This document shows positions 42,699 to 52,666 of a DNA stretch of 64,000 nucleotides, in pieces. The stretch is from Nocardioides sp. Its GTDB lineage: Bacteria > Actinomycetota > Actinomycetes > Propionibacteriales > Nocardioidaceae. The stretch is from positions 1 to 64,000 of the forward strand of contig PBYI01000049.1 in assembly GCA_002729525.1 (NCBI GenBank), written 5' to 3'. Below the pieces are notes generated by a model. The model had not been told where the DNA came from. It saw only the letters and a program-made list of their open reading frames with translations, and did no database searches. The position numbers and the translations under genes are program-made. The stretch's first letter is position 1, and each line of letters opens with the position of its first letter.

Positions 42699-45425
42699 TC
42701 AGTCCGGGCCGACCAGGCTCGCCAGCTGGGTGCGCGAGCGGACGCCCAGCTTGCGGTAGACCCGGGTCAGGTTGGCCTCCACGGTCTTCACGCTGACGAA
42801 CACCTGCTCGGCGATCTCCCGGTTGCTCAGCCCGGCGGCGACCGCGCGCGCGATCCGCTGCTCGGTCTCGGTGAGCCCGTCGAGCGCGGCACCACCCGAC
42901 GCCGGCTCGGGCGCCAGCTCGCGGGTGACCCGCTCGACCCAGGGCGCGGCACGCAAGGCGGTGAAGTGGGCCAGGGCCTGCTCGAGCGCCTCTCGGGACG
43001 CCGCGACCCGGCGTCGGCGGCGCTCCAGGTGGGAGCGGACGACGAGGGTGCGGCCGACGTCGATCGCCAGACCGTGCTCGCGCGCAACCTGCTCGGCCCG
43101 GTCGAGCAGGGCGTCGGCGGCGGCCAGGTCGCCGCGGAAGAGCAGCAGCTCGGCCTCGGCCCGGTCGAGCTGGGCCGACAGCCCCGGCGCGCCACCCTGC
43201 CGCGCGACACCGGCGCGGGCCAGGTCGAGCACCTCGGCGGCGTCGTCCGGTCGCCCCAACGCCACCGCGGCGACCGCCGCGTCGGCGTGCCAGCGGTTCA
43301 CCGTCGGGTCGGCGAAGTCGCCCTGCTCCTCCAGCCCGCGCACCCGGGCGTACGTCGACCACGCGCCGGCGGTGTCGCCCGACCGGTGCAGGGCCTGGCC
43401 GAGCACGATGAGGTGGCGCATCAGGTAGCGGACGTCGCCGCGCTCCTCGGCCGCCTCCGCCCCGTGGCGGGCGAGCTCCAGCGCCCGGCCGACGCCGCCG
43501 CCGACCAGCTCCGCGACGGAGGAGATGAACCAGCCGGCGTGCGCCTCGATCCCGAGCTCGGTGCCGGCCTCGTCGGCGCGGGCGGCGTACGCCAGGGCGT
43601 CGGCGCAGCGACCGGTGCGCGCGGCGACCTCGACCAGGCAGCGCAGCACGTGCACCCGGTCCATCCCGGCGCCGGGCCCGACCTCGGCCAGCATCCGGCC
43701 GAAGCGGGTCCAGGCCTCGTCGAGGCGGTCGTCGTAGAAGGCCGACCGGGCGTGCATGTACTCCGCGGACACGTGCAGGAACCCCGGCCGGCTGCCGCCC
43801 TCGAGCGTCACCGCCCGGGCGAGCACCGGTCGGTGGTCACCACCGACCCAGCGCTCGGCGACCGCCAGCGTGGTGAGCGCCCGGGCGAGCTCCTGGGTGT
43901 CGTCGGTGCGCTCCAGCAGCGACACCGCCTGGGCGGCGGCGGCGCGGGTCAGCCGCGGCCGCCCCTCCATCAGCGCGATCCGGGCGCGCTGGAGCAGCAC
44001 CCGCGCCACCAGGGCGTCGTCCTCGCCGGCGTCGGCGAGCGCGGCGGTGAGCACCTCGTCGAGGAGCGCGACACCGTTGCCGGCGAGCTCGGGAATGGTG
44101 AGCCGCAGCCGGACCCGCTGCTGCGGGGTCAGGTCGCAGGTGCGGGCGTCGCCCAGGGCGCGCTGCACGACCTCGGCGAGGTTGGCGGGTGCCGCTGTCT
44201 CGGCGGCGCCGACCAGCCAGTCGGCGCGCTCCCCGGCGAGCTCGAGCGGGGCCCGGTCGGCGGCGAGGAGGAAGAGCTCTGCACCGAGGGCCCGGTCGCC
44301 GGCGGCCGCGGACGTGGCTGCGGCCTCGGCGAGCTCGCAGGCGAGGTCGGCGTCCGGGCTGGGGTCGGCGTGCGCGACGTGCCGCAGCCGGTCGGGTCCG
44401 CGGACGGCACGGTCGGCGAGCGCGCGGTGCCGCTCGGCCCGTGCGGTCGCCGGCACCGAGCCCGCCACCAGGTCGCGCAGGGCCGAGGGCGTGAACCGCA
44501 GCCCGGTGCTGCCGAGCGCGACCAGCCCGGCCGCGGCAGCACGTCGTACGTCGTCCTCGGCGTCCAGCCGGCCGGCGCGCACCAGGTCACGGACGGTGGG
44601 GTGGTGCATGAGCGCGGCGTCGACGAGCGTCGCCCGGACGCCCTCGGGGTGCCGGAGGAACCGGTCGCGCAGCACCCGCTCGACGCTCACCGGCAGCGGG
44701 GTCGGGGCGCCGAGCACCTGCGGCCGCTCCCCGACCGCGCCGGCGAGCGCCAGCGCCAGGGCCGGTACGCCGCCGCACTCGCGGTGGACGCGCCGGGCCA
44801 GGTCGGGTCCGAGACCGGCGTCGCGCAGCAGGGCCACGGTGGCGACGTCGTCGAGCGGCGGCACCTCGACCTGGGTGAGCTCGGCGACCGTCGGCAGCGT
44901 CGCCGGGTCGGCCTGCCCGCCGGACGCCTCGGCGACCGCGGCCACGACCCGCAGCCCGTCGGTGCGGCGCCGTGCGTAGGCGACGACCGTGGACGACGCC
45001 TCGTCGAGCCACTGCACGTCGTCGAGCAGGAGCACGACCGGACGGTCGGCCGTCCAGCGCCCGGCGAGCTCGTGGAAGGCCACGCTGAGCGCGGCCCGGA
45101 GCCCCTCGTCGGGCGGCCCGGCGACGTACCCGGCCTCGAAGGCGTCCCGCGCCGCGGCGGGCAGGGCCTCCAGCATCCGGGCGACCAGGTCGGCGGGCGC
45201 CTGGCCGAGCAGGTCGCGCAGCGCGCCGAACGGGATGTCGGCCTCGTCGGGTGCGCCGGCGCACCGGGCGACGGCGGTACCCTCGGCGGTCAGCGAGCCG
45301 TCCAGGGCGTCCAGGAGAGCGCTCCGGCCGACCCCCACGGGGCCGCAGAGCGCTACCGAGACGCCACGCCCGAGGAGCTCCGCGACCTCCCCGAGCAGGG
45401 CCGCACGTCCGACGAGCGGAGCCAT
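42699..45425 (-). CDS. Large LuxR-family ATPase regulator (LAL type)
   Basis: The 908-residue protein has an N-terminal AAA/STAND ATPase, a long helical repeat region and a C-terminal LuxR helix-turn-helix (LTETEQRIARAVAAGLSNREIAEQVFVSVKTVEANLTRVYRKLGV). The Walker B VVLLLDDVQWLDEAS is intact, but Walker A reads GPVGVGRSALL (residues 28-38) with Arg34 where lysine is usual, so ATP binding may be weak. ATG 45425 is supported by TAGGCT (rc of 45432-45437) ending 6 bases upstream. Targets unknown; these often activate catabolic or secondary-metabolite genes. Confidence 0.9.
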   Translation of the reverse strand: MAPLVGRAALLGEVAELLGRGVSVALCGPVGVGRSALLDALDGSLTAEGTAVARCAGAPDEADIPFGALRDLLGQAPADLVARMLEALPAAARDAFEAGYVAGPPDEGLRAALSVAFHELAGRWTADRPVVLLLDDVQWLDEASSTVVAYARRRTDGLRVVAAVAEASGGQADPATLPTVAELTQVEVPPLDDVATVALLRDAGLGPDLARRVHRECGGVPALALALAGAVGERPQVLGAPTPLPVSVERVLRDRFLRHPEGVRATLVDAALMHHPTVRDLVRAGRLDAEDDVRRAAAAGLVALGSTGLRFTPSALRDLVAGSVPATARAERHRALADRAVRGPDRLRHVAHADPSPDADLACELAEAAATSAAAGDRALGAELFLLAADRAPLELAGERADWLVGAAETAAPANLAEVVQRALGDARTCDLTPQQRVRLRLTIPELAGNGVALLDEVLTAALADAGEDDALVARVLLQRARIALMEGRPRLTRAAAAQAVSLLERTDDTQELARALTTLAVAERWVGGDHRPVLARAVTLEGGSRPGFLHVSAEYMHARSAFYDDRLDEAWTRFGRMLAEVGPGAGMDRVHVLRCLVEVAARTGRCADALAYAARADEAGTELGIEAHAGWFISSVAELVGGGVGRALELARHGAEAAEERGDVRYLMRHLIVLGQALHRSGDTAGAWSTYARVRGLEEQGDFADPTVNRWHADAAVAAVALGRPDDAAEVLDLARAGVARQGGAPGLSAQLDRAEAELLLFRGDLAAADALLDRAEQVAREHGLAIDVGRTLVVRSHLERRRRRVAASREALEQALAHFTALRAAPWVERVTRELAPEPASGGAALDGLTETEQRIARAVAAGLSNREIAEQVFVSVKTVEANLTRVYRKLGVRSRTQLASLVGPD

Positions 45426-45469
45426 GCGGCGAGCCTAGGGTGTGCGACCCAGGTGCCTGGCGGGGTGTC

Positions 45470-47392
45470 CTACTGCGCCGCGCGCAGGAACGCCTCCACG
45501 ATCGGGCCGGCGGTGCTCGACCCGCCGCTGCCGGTCTCGACGAAGACGGCGACGGCCAGGTCTCCCTGGGCGGCGATCATCCAGGCGTGCGTGCGGGTGG
45601 TGCCGTCGTCGTCGTACTCCGCGGTGCCGGTCTTGGCGATGACCGGCTTGCCGGGCACGTCGGCGAGGCCGCGGCCCGAGCCGGAGGTGACGACGCCGCG
45701 CAGCAGACCGCGCAGCTGCTTGGCCTCCGCGGCGGTGAGCGCGGGCGCCTCGTCGGGGACGGCGACGTCGACCTGCTCGACCAGGCGCGGCACCACGGTC
45801 GTGCCGGACTGCACGGAGGCGATGACGGTGGCCATCACCAGCGGTGAGGCGAGGATCGTGCCCTGGCCGATCATGTCGGCGGCCGCGCCGGTCTCGGTCG
45901 TGGGCGGCTCGACGCTGCCGAAGTAGGCCGGGAAGCCGAGGTCGTGGTCGATGCCCATGCCGAGCGTGGCGGCGGCGGCGGCGAGGTCGCCGTCGTCGAG
46001 GCGGGTGCGCTCGTCGATGAAGGCGGTGTTGCAAGAGTTGGCGACCGCCTGGCTCAACGGGATCCGCCCGGTGCCGCCGGCGGGGTAGTCGCTGTAGTTG
46101 CCGAAGACCCGGCCGTCGACGGTGATCGTGTCGGAGCAGGTGACGGTGCTGGTCGGGCGCCGGCCGGACCGGAGCAGGGCCAGCGAGCTGACGGTCTTGA
46201 AGGTCGAGCCGGGGGCGTACTGGCCGAAGGTCGCGAAGTTCTGGCCGCTGTTGCCCGGACCGTTGGCGGCGGCGAGCACCGCGCCGTCGCTGGGTCGGAG
46301 GGCGACGAGGGCGCTGGCCGGGCCGACGTCGGAGAGCAGCGCCTCGGCCTGGGTCTGCAGCGTCTCGTCGAGGGGGATCCGGAGGTTCTCGCCCTTGGCC
46401 CTGCCCGTGCGGTGGAGCCGGCGCGCCTTGCCGTCCGAGCCGACGGCGGAGACGACGGTGGCGGACCCGGCGCGCAGCTGGTCGTCGTATCGCGCCTCCA
46501 GGCCGGACAGCCCGGCCACGTCGCCGACCTCCAGCGTGGGGTCGTCCTCGATCATCTCGGCGGTGACCTCGCCGACCCGGCCGAGGATAGGGGCGGCGAA
46601 GTCGCGGGTGAGCGCGAGCGGCATCTCGGTCGCCACGATCCGCGCGCCGCGGATGCGCTCGTAGCCGTTATCGACCGCGGCGGGGATGTCGGCGGTGCGG
46701 TAGGTGATCGCCTCGACGAACGCCTTCTCACCGGCGCCGACGACCTGCTTGACGTAGGGCTGGACCTCGACGTCGACCAGGCGGGCGAGCGCCTGGGCGG
46801 AGGCCCGGGCACGCTTGGCCGGCACCTGGGAGCGGTCGATGCCGACCCGCAGCACCGAGCGCTCGGTGACCAGCCTGGTGCCGCCGGCGCCGATGATGTC
46901 GCCGCGGTCGCCGGAGACCCGGTCGACCTCCAGCACGGAGGCGGCATTCAGCGAGGACTCCACGACCGCGTGGTCCCAGACGACCTCCCAGTCGGCGTCG
47001 GTCGCGGTGCGCGCCAGCGCGGCGGTGGTCTCGTAGGCCCAGGTGTCGTCGTCGGTCAGCGGCCAGCTCCAGGTGAGCGTGGCGGTCGCGGCGTCGGGGT
47101 CGGACTCGTCGGCCACGACCTCCGACAGCAGCACCTCGGGGTCGAGGTCGCCCATGCCCTCGACGGTCTCGACGAGGTCGGCGGTCGCGTCGGCGTCGGT
47201 CAGCTCGGTGAAGGCCACCCCGGTGAGGTCACCGGAGTCGAGGCCCTCCGCGAGCGCGATCGCGACCGGCCCGGGGTCGGTGCCCTCGACGTCGGGCGTG
47301 GCGTCGCCGTCGGTCAGGCCGGGCACCGAGCACGCGGTGACCGCCAGGGCGAGGGGCAGGGCGGCGCAGGAGGCCCGGACCGAGAGGCGCAT
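45470..47392 (-). CDS. Penicillin-binding protein, class B transpeptidase, lipoprotein-anchored
   Basis: The 640-residue protein starts with a lipobox signal (LALAVTACSVPG, C21), then an NTF2-like MecA N-terminal domain (about residues 40-155), a PBP dimerisation domain with RVSGDRGDIIGAGGTRL, and a transpeptidase domain with S396 in APGSTFK, SCN at 453-455 and AKTGTAEY. This is the complete serine transpeptidase triad of motifs, for peptidoglycan cross-linking at the outer membrane face. The MecA-like domain and lipid anchor are typical of actinobacterial low-affinity PBPs. ATG 47392 is used; an upstream start is less likely. Confidence 0.92.
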   Translation of the reverse strand: MRLSVRASCAALPLALAVTACSVPGLTDGDATPDVEGTDPGPVAIALAEGLDSGDLTGVAFTELTDADATADLVETVEGMGDLDPEVLLSEVVADESDPDAATATLTWSWPLTDDDTWAYETTAALARTATDADWEVVWDHAVVESSLNAASVLEVDRVSGDRGDIIGAGGTRLVTERSVLRVGIDRSQVPAKRARASAQALARLVDVEVQPYVKQVVGAGEKAFVEAITYRTADIPAAVDNGYERIRGARIVATEMPLALTRDFAAPILGRVGEVTAEMIEDDPTLEVGDVAGLSGLEARYDDQLRAGSATVVSAVGSDGKARRLHRTGRAKGENLRIPLDETLQTQAEALLSDVGPASALVALRPSDGAVLAAANGPGNSGQNFATFGQYAPGSTFKTVSSLALLRSGRRPTSTVTCSDTITVDGRVFGNYSDYPAGGTGRIPLSQAVANSCNTAFIDERTRLDDGDLAAAAATLGMGIDHDLGFPAYFGSVEPPTTETGAAADMIGQGTILASPLVMATVIASVQSGTTVVPRLVEQVDVAVPDEAPALTAAEAKQLRGLLRGVVTSGSGRGLADVPGKPVIAKTGTAEYDDDGTTRTHAWMIAAQGDLAVAVFVETGSGGSSTAGPIVEAFLRAAQ

Positions 47393-47442
47393 GCGGCACG
47401 TTCTACCACCGGCCGCCGACGACACCGGTCAGCCGAGCCGGG

Positions 47443-49167
47443 TCAACGGCGCTTGCCGCGACCGCCCGGAGGGCCCTGGTCGCGCTGGAGCTCGATGAGC
47501 TTGCCGGAGATCCGGGTCTGCTCGAGTCGGGTCCAGGTGTCCGGCGGCAGGTCGGCGGGCAGCTCGACCAGCGAGTGGTCGGGCCGGATGTCGATCTTGC
47601 CGAAGTCGCCCCGCTGGAGGCCGCCCTCGTTGGCGAGCGCACCGACGATCTGGCGCGGCTGCACGTGCTGGCGCTTGCCCACGGCGAGCTTGTACGTCGC
47701 CATCGGGACGCCCGGCCCGCGGCGTCCGCGCGGTCCCCGGTCACCGCGGTCGCCCCGGTCACCCCGGTCGTTGCGCCCGGCGCGGTCGTCGCGGCCCTTG
47801 CGCTTGTCGTCGCGCCCGACGGGCGGGACGTCGTCCTTGGCGTCGAGCAGCAGCGGCGTCTCACCCTGCGCGACGACGGCGAGCGCGGCGGCGACGTCGC
47901 GCTCGGGGACGTCGTGGTGCGTCACGTAGTGGGCGACGATGTCGCGGAAGCCGTCGATCCGGTCGGTCTGGGTGAGCGCGGCGGTGATCGCGTCGTCGAA
48001 CCGCGCGAGGCGGGTGGAGTTGACGTCGTCGACGGTCGGCAGCTGCATCTCGGTCAGCGGGCGGCCGGTGGCGCGCTCGAGGTGGCGCAGCAGGTAGCGC
48101 TCGCGCGGCGTGACGAACGAGATCGCGTCACCCGTGCGACCGGCGCGACCCGTGCGGCCGATGCGGTGCACGTAGGAGTCGGTGTCGGTCGGGATGTCGT
48201 AGTTGATGACGTGGCTGATGCGCTCCACGTCGAGACCGCGGGCGGCGACGTCGGTGGCGACGAGGACGTCGAGGCTGCCGTCCTTGAGCCGGTCGACGGT
48301 CTTCTCGCGCTGCACCTGCGGCACGTCGCCGTTGATGGCCTCGGCGGAGAAGCCGCGGGCGCGCAGGGCGCCGGCGAGGTTCTCGGTCTCGTTCTTGGTC
48401 CGGACGAACACGATCGTCGCGTCGAAGTTCTCGACCTCGAGGATGCGGGTGATCGCGTCGACCTTCCGCGGGTAGCTCACCATCAGGTAGCGCTGGGTGA
48501 TGGTGTCGGCGGTCTTCTGCTTGCCGGCGACCTTCACCTCGACCGGGTCGTTGAGGTACTTCTCCGACAGCCGGCGGATCTGCTTCGGCATGGTGGCGCT
48601 GAACAGCGCGACCTGCTTGTCGTCGGGGGTGTCGGCCAGGATCGTCTCGACGTCCTCGGCGAAGCCCATGTCGAGCATCTCGTCGGCCTCGTCGAGCACC
48701 AGGAAGCGCAGCCGCGACAGGTCGAGCGTGCCCTTCTCCAGGTGGTCCATGACCCGGCCGGGCGTGCCGACGACGACGTGGACGCCGCGGCGCAGGGCCG
48801 ACAGCTGTACGCCGTACCCCTGGCCGCCGTAGACCGGCAGCAGGCTGACGTCGCGACGGTGGGCGGCGTACTTCTCGAACGCCTCGCACACCTGGAGCGC
48901 GAGCTCACGGGTGGGGGCGAGCACGAGCGCCTGCACGTAGGGCTTGGAGTCGGTGTCGAGCCGGTCGAGGACCGGCAGCGCGAACGCCGCGGTCTTGCCG
49001 GTGCCTGTCTGCGCGAGGCCGACGACGTCGCGGCCCTCGAGCAGGGTCGGGATCGTGCGGGCCTGGATGGCCGAGGGGGTCTCGTAGCCCACGTCGGCGA
49101 GGGCGCTCAGCACCTGCTCACCGAGCCCCAGGTCGGCGAACGTCGGTGTCTGCTGGTCCTCACTCAC
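47443..49167 (-). CDS. deaD: DEAD-box RNA helicase of the DeaD/CsdA type
   Basis: The 574-residue helicase has AQTGTGKT (residues 52-59), PTRELALQ, VLDEADEMLDMGF, FSATMPKQI, ATDVAARGLDVERI and HRIGRTGRAGRTG. A charged linker with DRGDRGDRG precedes a DbpA-like RNA-binding domain (GKRQHVQPRQIVGALANEGG, KIDIRPDHSLVELP). It fits the cold-shock/ribosome-assembly helicase group. GTG 49167 is supported by TACCGT (rc of 49174-49179) ending 6 bases upstream, so it is probably leaderless. The other helicase in the window lacks the DbpA-like domain. Confidence 0.93.
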   Translation of the reverse strand: MSEDQQTPTFADLGLGEQVLSALADVGYETPSAIQARTIPTLLEGRDVVGLAQTGTGKTAAFALPVLDRLDTDSKPYVQALVLAPTRELALQVCEAFEKYAAHRRDVSLLPVYGGQGYGVQLSALRRGVHVVVGTPGRVMDHLEKGTLDLSRLRFLVLDEADEMLDMGFAEDVETILADTPDDKQVALFSATMPKQIRRLSEKYLNDPVEVKVAGKQKTADTITQRYLMVSYPRKVDAITRILEVENFDATIVFVRTKNETENLAGALRARGFSAEAINGDVPQVQREKTVDRLKDGSLDVLVATDVAARGLDVERISHVINYDIPTDTDSYVHRIGRTGRAGRTGDAISFVTPRERYLLRHLERATGRPLTEMQLPTVDDVNSTRLARFDDAITAALTQTDRIDGFRDIVAHYVTHHDVPERDVAAALAVVAQGETPLLLDAKDDVPPVGRDDKRKGRDDRAGRNDRGDRGDRGDRGPRGRRGPGVPMATYKLAVGKRQHVQPRQIVGALANEGGLQRGDFGKIDIRPDHSLVELPADLPPDTWTRLEQTRISGKLIELQRDQGPPGGRGKRR

Positions 49168-49353
49168 CCGTCCACGGTAGGGGGTCGCGTGAGCGGCGTC
49201 GCATTTCTCGTCGCGGTGCGGTGCGTCACGAACCGTTGCCGAGCATGCGGTCGGTGTGCCACGCACGCGGCGCGGCACTCCGGGCGGCTCCGGGCACCCG
49301 GCACCCGGCACCCCGGGGTGAGCCACGCCACGGTCCGGAGCAGACTGGGCCGG

Positions 49354-51378
49354 GTGACCCCCGACGTGCTGTGGACCCCGCCCCTGGACGGCACCTCGCG
49401 GCTCGAGGCGTTCGTGCGCCACCTCGCCGACCGGCCCGACGGCGTACGGCTCGACCCGGGCGACTACGCCGGTCTGCACGCCTGGTCGGTCGCCGAGCCG
49501 GACGCCTTCTGGCGGGCGGTCGTGGAGCACCTCGACCTGCCCGCCGAGGGCAGCACGACCCCGGCCCTGGTGGACGGCGCCGACGCCCCGGTGCAGGGCG
49601 CGACGTGGTTCCCCGACCGGCGGGCCAGCTGGGCCGAGGCCGCACTCGCGGTCCCGGGCCGGGCGGACGACGACGTGGTGGTCGTCGGCACCTCCGACGG
49701 CCGCGACCCGGTGCGGCTCACCGCCGCGGAGCTGCGCGACCAGGTGGCCCGCGCCCGTCTCGGGCTGGTGCGCGCCGGGGTGCGGCAAGACGACGTGGTG
49801 GCGGCGTACGCGCCGAACGTGCCGGAGACCCTCGTGCTCCTGCTGGCGGCGGCCGGGCTGGGCGCGGTGTTCTGCTCGTGCGCGCCGGAGTTCGGCACCC
49901 AGTCGGTCGTCGACCGGCTCCAGCAGGTCGAGCCCGTGCTGTTGCTCGCCGTCGACGGCTACGCGTACGGCGCCAAGCCGGTCGACCGCACCGCCGAGGT
50001 CGCCGCCATCCGGAGCGCCCTGCCGAGCCTGCGCACGCTGGTGCACCTGCCCTACCTCGACCCGGCCTCCCCCGCACCCGACGGCGCCAGCACCTGGGCC
50101 GACCTGCTCGCGGACCGCCCCGCTCCTGGCGAGGCCGAGCCCGTCCGGGTGCCGTTCGACCACCCGCTCTACGTCCTCTTCTCCTCCGGCACGACCGGCC
50201 TGCCCAAGCCGATCGTGCACGGCCACGGCGGCATCACTCTCGAGCACGCCAAGTCGCTCGCGCTCCAGCAGGACCTCGGCCCCGACGACGTCTTCTGCTG
50301 GTTCTCCACGACCGGCTGGATGATGTGGAACTACCTGGTCAGCGGGCTGCTCGTCGGCGCCACCGTCCACCTGCACGACGGCAACCCCGCGCACCCCGAC
50401 CTCGGCGCGATGTGGCGCCTGGTGGCCGAGCACGGCGTCACCGTCTTCGGCACGTCGGCGCCGTTCCTCATGTCGTGCCGCAAGGAGGGTCTGGTGCCGC
50501 GCGAGCTCGCCGACCTGTCCCGGCTGCGCGAGGTCGGCTCGACCGGGGCCCCGCTGCCCGAGGAGGGCTTCCGCTGGGTGCACGACGCCATCGGCTCGCC
50601 CGACCACCCGGTGCACCTCGCCTCGATCTCCGGCGGCACCGACGTGTGCTCGGCGTTCGTCGGCGCCGCCCCGACCGTGCCGGTGTGGGCGGGCGAGATC
50701 TCCTGCCGCAGCCTCGGCTGCGCCGTCGAGGCGTACGACGAGCAGCACCGCCCGGTGGTCGGCTCCCTGGGCGAGCTGGTGGTCACCCGACCGATGCCCT
50801 CGATGCCGGTCGGGTTCTTCGGTGACGACGACGGCAGCCGCTACCGGGCGGCGTACTTCGAGGACATCCCCGGGGTCTGGCGCCACGGCGACTGGATCAC
50901 CGTCACCGAGCGCGGCTCGTGCGTCATCACCGGTCGCTCCGACGCGACCCTCAACCGCGGCGGCGTACGGCTCGGGACGTCGGAGTTCTACGCGGTCGTG
51001 GAGTCGCTCGACGCGGTGAAGGACTCCCTCGTGGTGCACCTGGAGGGCCGCGGCGAGGACGCCGGCGGCGCCGGACGGCTGCTGCTGCTCGTCGTGCGCG
51101 CCGACGGCCAGGCGCCCGACGACCTCGCGGCCGACGACGACCTGCGGCGCGAGGTCGCCACCGCGCTGCGCTCGCGGCTCTCGCCACGCCACGTGCCCGA
51201 CGACCTGGTCGTGGTGCCGGCGCTGCCGCGCACGCTGTCGGGCAAGAAGCTCGAGGTGCCGGCGAAGAAGATCCTGCTCGGCGCCGACCCGGAGGTCGCG
51301 GCGTCGGCCGGGGCGCTCACCGACCCGAGTGCGCTGGACGTGCTGGTGACGGTGCGCGAGCGGCTCGGCACGGCCTAG
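49354..51378 (+). CDS. Acetoacetate-CoA ligase (acetoacetyl-CoA synthetase)
   Basis: The 674-residue ANL-superfamily enzyme activates acetoacetate with ATP and CoA. It has the adenylation loop VLFSSGTTGLPKPIVHGHGG, TTGWMMWNYLVSG, SISGGTDVCSAFVG, YRAAYFEDIPGVWRHGDW and the C-terminal lysine region SGKKLEVPAKKIL. These longer features are those of acetoacetyl-CoA synthetases rather than acetate enzymes. GTG 49354 has CAGACT (49341-49346) 7 bases upstream. It may connect ketone-body use or fatty-acid breakdown. It converges on the AbrB-type gene with 7 bases between stops. Confidence 0.9.
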   Translation: MTPDVLWTPPLDGTSRLEAFVRHLADRPDGVRLDPGDYAGLHAWSVAEPDAFWRAVVEHLDLPAEGSTTPALVDGADAPVQGATWFPDRRASWAEAALAVPGRADDDVVVVGTSDGRDPVRLTAAELRDQVARARLGLVRAGVRQDDVVAAYAPNVPETLVLLLAAAGLGAVFCSCAPEFGTQSVVDRLQQVEPVLLLAVDGYAYGAKPVDRTAEVAAIRSALPSLRTLVHLPYLDPASPAPDGASTWADLLADRPAPGEAEPVRVPFDHPLYVLFSSGTTGLPKPIVHGHGGITLEHAKSLALQQDLGPDDVFCWFSTTGWMMWNYLVSGLLVGATVHLHDGNPAHPDLGAMWRLVAEHGVTVFGTSAPFLMSCRKEGLVPRELADLSRLREVGSTGAPLPEEGFRWVHDAIGSPDHPVHLASISGGTDVCSAFVGAAPTVPVWAGEISCRSLGCAVEAYDEQHRPVVGSLGELVVTRPMPSMPVGFFGDDDGSRYRAAYFEDIPGVWRHGDWITVTERGSCVITGRSDATLNRGGVRLGTSEFYAVVESLDAVKDSLVVHLEGRGEDAGGAGRLLLLVVRADGQAPDDLAADDDLRREVATALRSRLSPRHVPDDLVVVPALPRTLSGKKLEVPAKKILLGADPEVAASAGALTDPSALDVLVTVRERLGTA

Positions 51379-51385
51379 CTGCATC

Positions 51386-52441
51386 TCATGCCGAGGCGGG
51401 GTCCTCCCGCGGCTCCTCGAAGCGACGCAGGTACGCCGCCACGAACGGCGCGCTGCCCAGCACGATCATCAGCCGCAGCACCTGGGCGGCGGTCACGAAG
51501 GTGACGTCGCTGCCGGTCGCGGCGGCCGTGCCGAGGACGGCGTAGATGCCGCCCGGCGTGGTGGCGAGGTAGGCCTCGAGCGGGGTCTGGTCGGTGGTGG
51601 CGGCGAGCAGCACCCCGAGCCCGGCGCAGGCCACGAGGGTCACGCCGATGGTCAGCAGCGCGAACGGCACCATCCGCCCGATCGCGACCAGGCTGGCGAC
51701 GGTGAACTTGAGCCCGACGTGCACGCCGATGGCGAGGTAGCCGACCGCGGCGACCAGCGCCGGCACCTGCGCCTCGTCGAAGGGCGGTACGGCGGTCAGC
51801 AGCGCGGCGACCAGCAGCGGACCCATGATCGCCGACGCCGGCAGCCGCAGCCGCGGTCCGAGCAGCAGGCCGAGGCCGACCGCCAGCGCGCAGTAGAGGG
51901 CGTCGACCCAGAGCCGGTCGGCGTCGGCGTCGAGCACCACCGCGTCGACCCGCGCGCCGAACCAGCCGAGCACGACGACCGGCATCGTCACCAGGACGAC
52001 GAGCAGCCGGAGGTACTGCAGCACCGCCACCACCCGGTCGTCGGCGCCGAGGTCCTTCGACAGCGCGGTCAGCCCGGCCGCACCACCGGCGATCGAGGCG
52101 AACGTCGCGGTCACCCGGGTCGCCCCCACCCGCACCAGCAGCTGGCCGACCAGGATGCTGACCACGAGGGAGAACAGCGAGACCGCGACGACGACGAACC
52201 AGTCGGCGCCCAGCGCGGTGAGGCTGCCCCAGTCGACCGAGACGCCGACCAGCACGCCGACGACCGCCTGGCCACCCTTGAACGCCGGCGACGGCACCCG
52301 CAACGGGGTGCCCGGCACGAGCAGGGCGTAGGCCAGCGCGCCCACCAGGCCCCCGAACAGGAAGGGGGTCGGCAGGCCCAGCCAGGACAGCGCCGCGGAG
52401 GCCGCGAGCGCCGCGACGAGGACGGCGGACCAGTGCTTCAC
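51386..52441 (-). CDS. AbrB-family membrane protein (putative transporter)
   Basis: The 351-residue protein has about ten hydrophobic helices with PTPFLFGGLVGALAYALL, FKGGQAVVGVLVGVSV, SIAGGAAGLTALSKDLGADD and TTPGGIYAVLGTAAATGSD, the duplicated pattern of the AbrB (DUF/ammonia-monooxygenase-named) membrane family, whose transport role is poorly known. GTG 52441 has TAGCGT (rc of 52450-52455) 8 bases upstream. It is divergent from the catabolic operon at 52667 across a 225-base region and may import its substrate; that link is inference. Confidence 0.8.
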   Translation of the reverse strand: MKHWSAVLVAALAASAALSWLGLPTPFLFGGLVGALAYALLVPGTPLRVPSPAFKGGQAVVGVLVGVSVDWGSLTALGADWFVVVAVSLFSLVVSILVGQLLVRVGATRVTATFASIAGGAAGLTALSKDLGADDRVVAVLQYLRLLVVLVTMPVVVLGWFGARVDAVVLDADADRLWVDALYCALAVGLGLLLGPRLRLPASAIMGPLLVAALLTAVPPFDEAQVPALVAAVGYLAIGVHVGLKFTVASLVAIGRMVPFALLTIGVTLVACAGLGVLLAATTDQTPLEAYLATTPGGIYAVLGTAAATGSDVTFVTAAQVLRLMIVLGSAPFVAAYLRRFEEPREDPASA

Positions 52442-52666
52442 GAGGCGTGACGCTACGCGCTCGGAAACACCGTCGCACCCATTCTGACCTGCGACTTTAG
52501 GTGAATCTGTCCCCTTGTCCCAGCCTCTGTTACAGCGCCGCGAAGATCGCCGCGGACTGCGTGAACACCTCGTTGCGACCGGCCTGCGGGGCCCGATCCG
52601 GTGCCAGGCTCGCCGCACCTCGCCGGTCGACCATGACCGGCGACGCCCGCCTCGGAGGTCCCCGCG

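Noticed and set aside
42497..42796. 99-codon frame starting within the small-RNA promoter
   Set aside because: Low-complexity Pro/Arg/Ser composition and overlap with the LuxR ATPase 3' end. The hairpins explain the region better.
42966..45926. 986-codon plus-strand frame opposite the LuxR ATPase
   Set aside because: Shadow of a well-supported gene with full domains on the minus strand.
47443..51384. 1313-codon minus-strand frame extending from the DeaD helicase across the acetoacetyl-CoA synthetase
   Set aside because: Only the part from 49167 down is helicase. The upstream part is antisense to a clear enzyme and lacks a plausible start.
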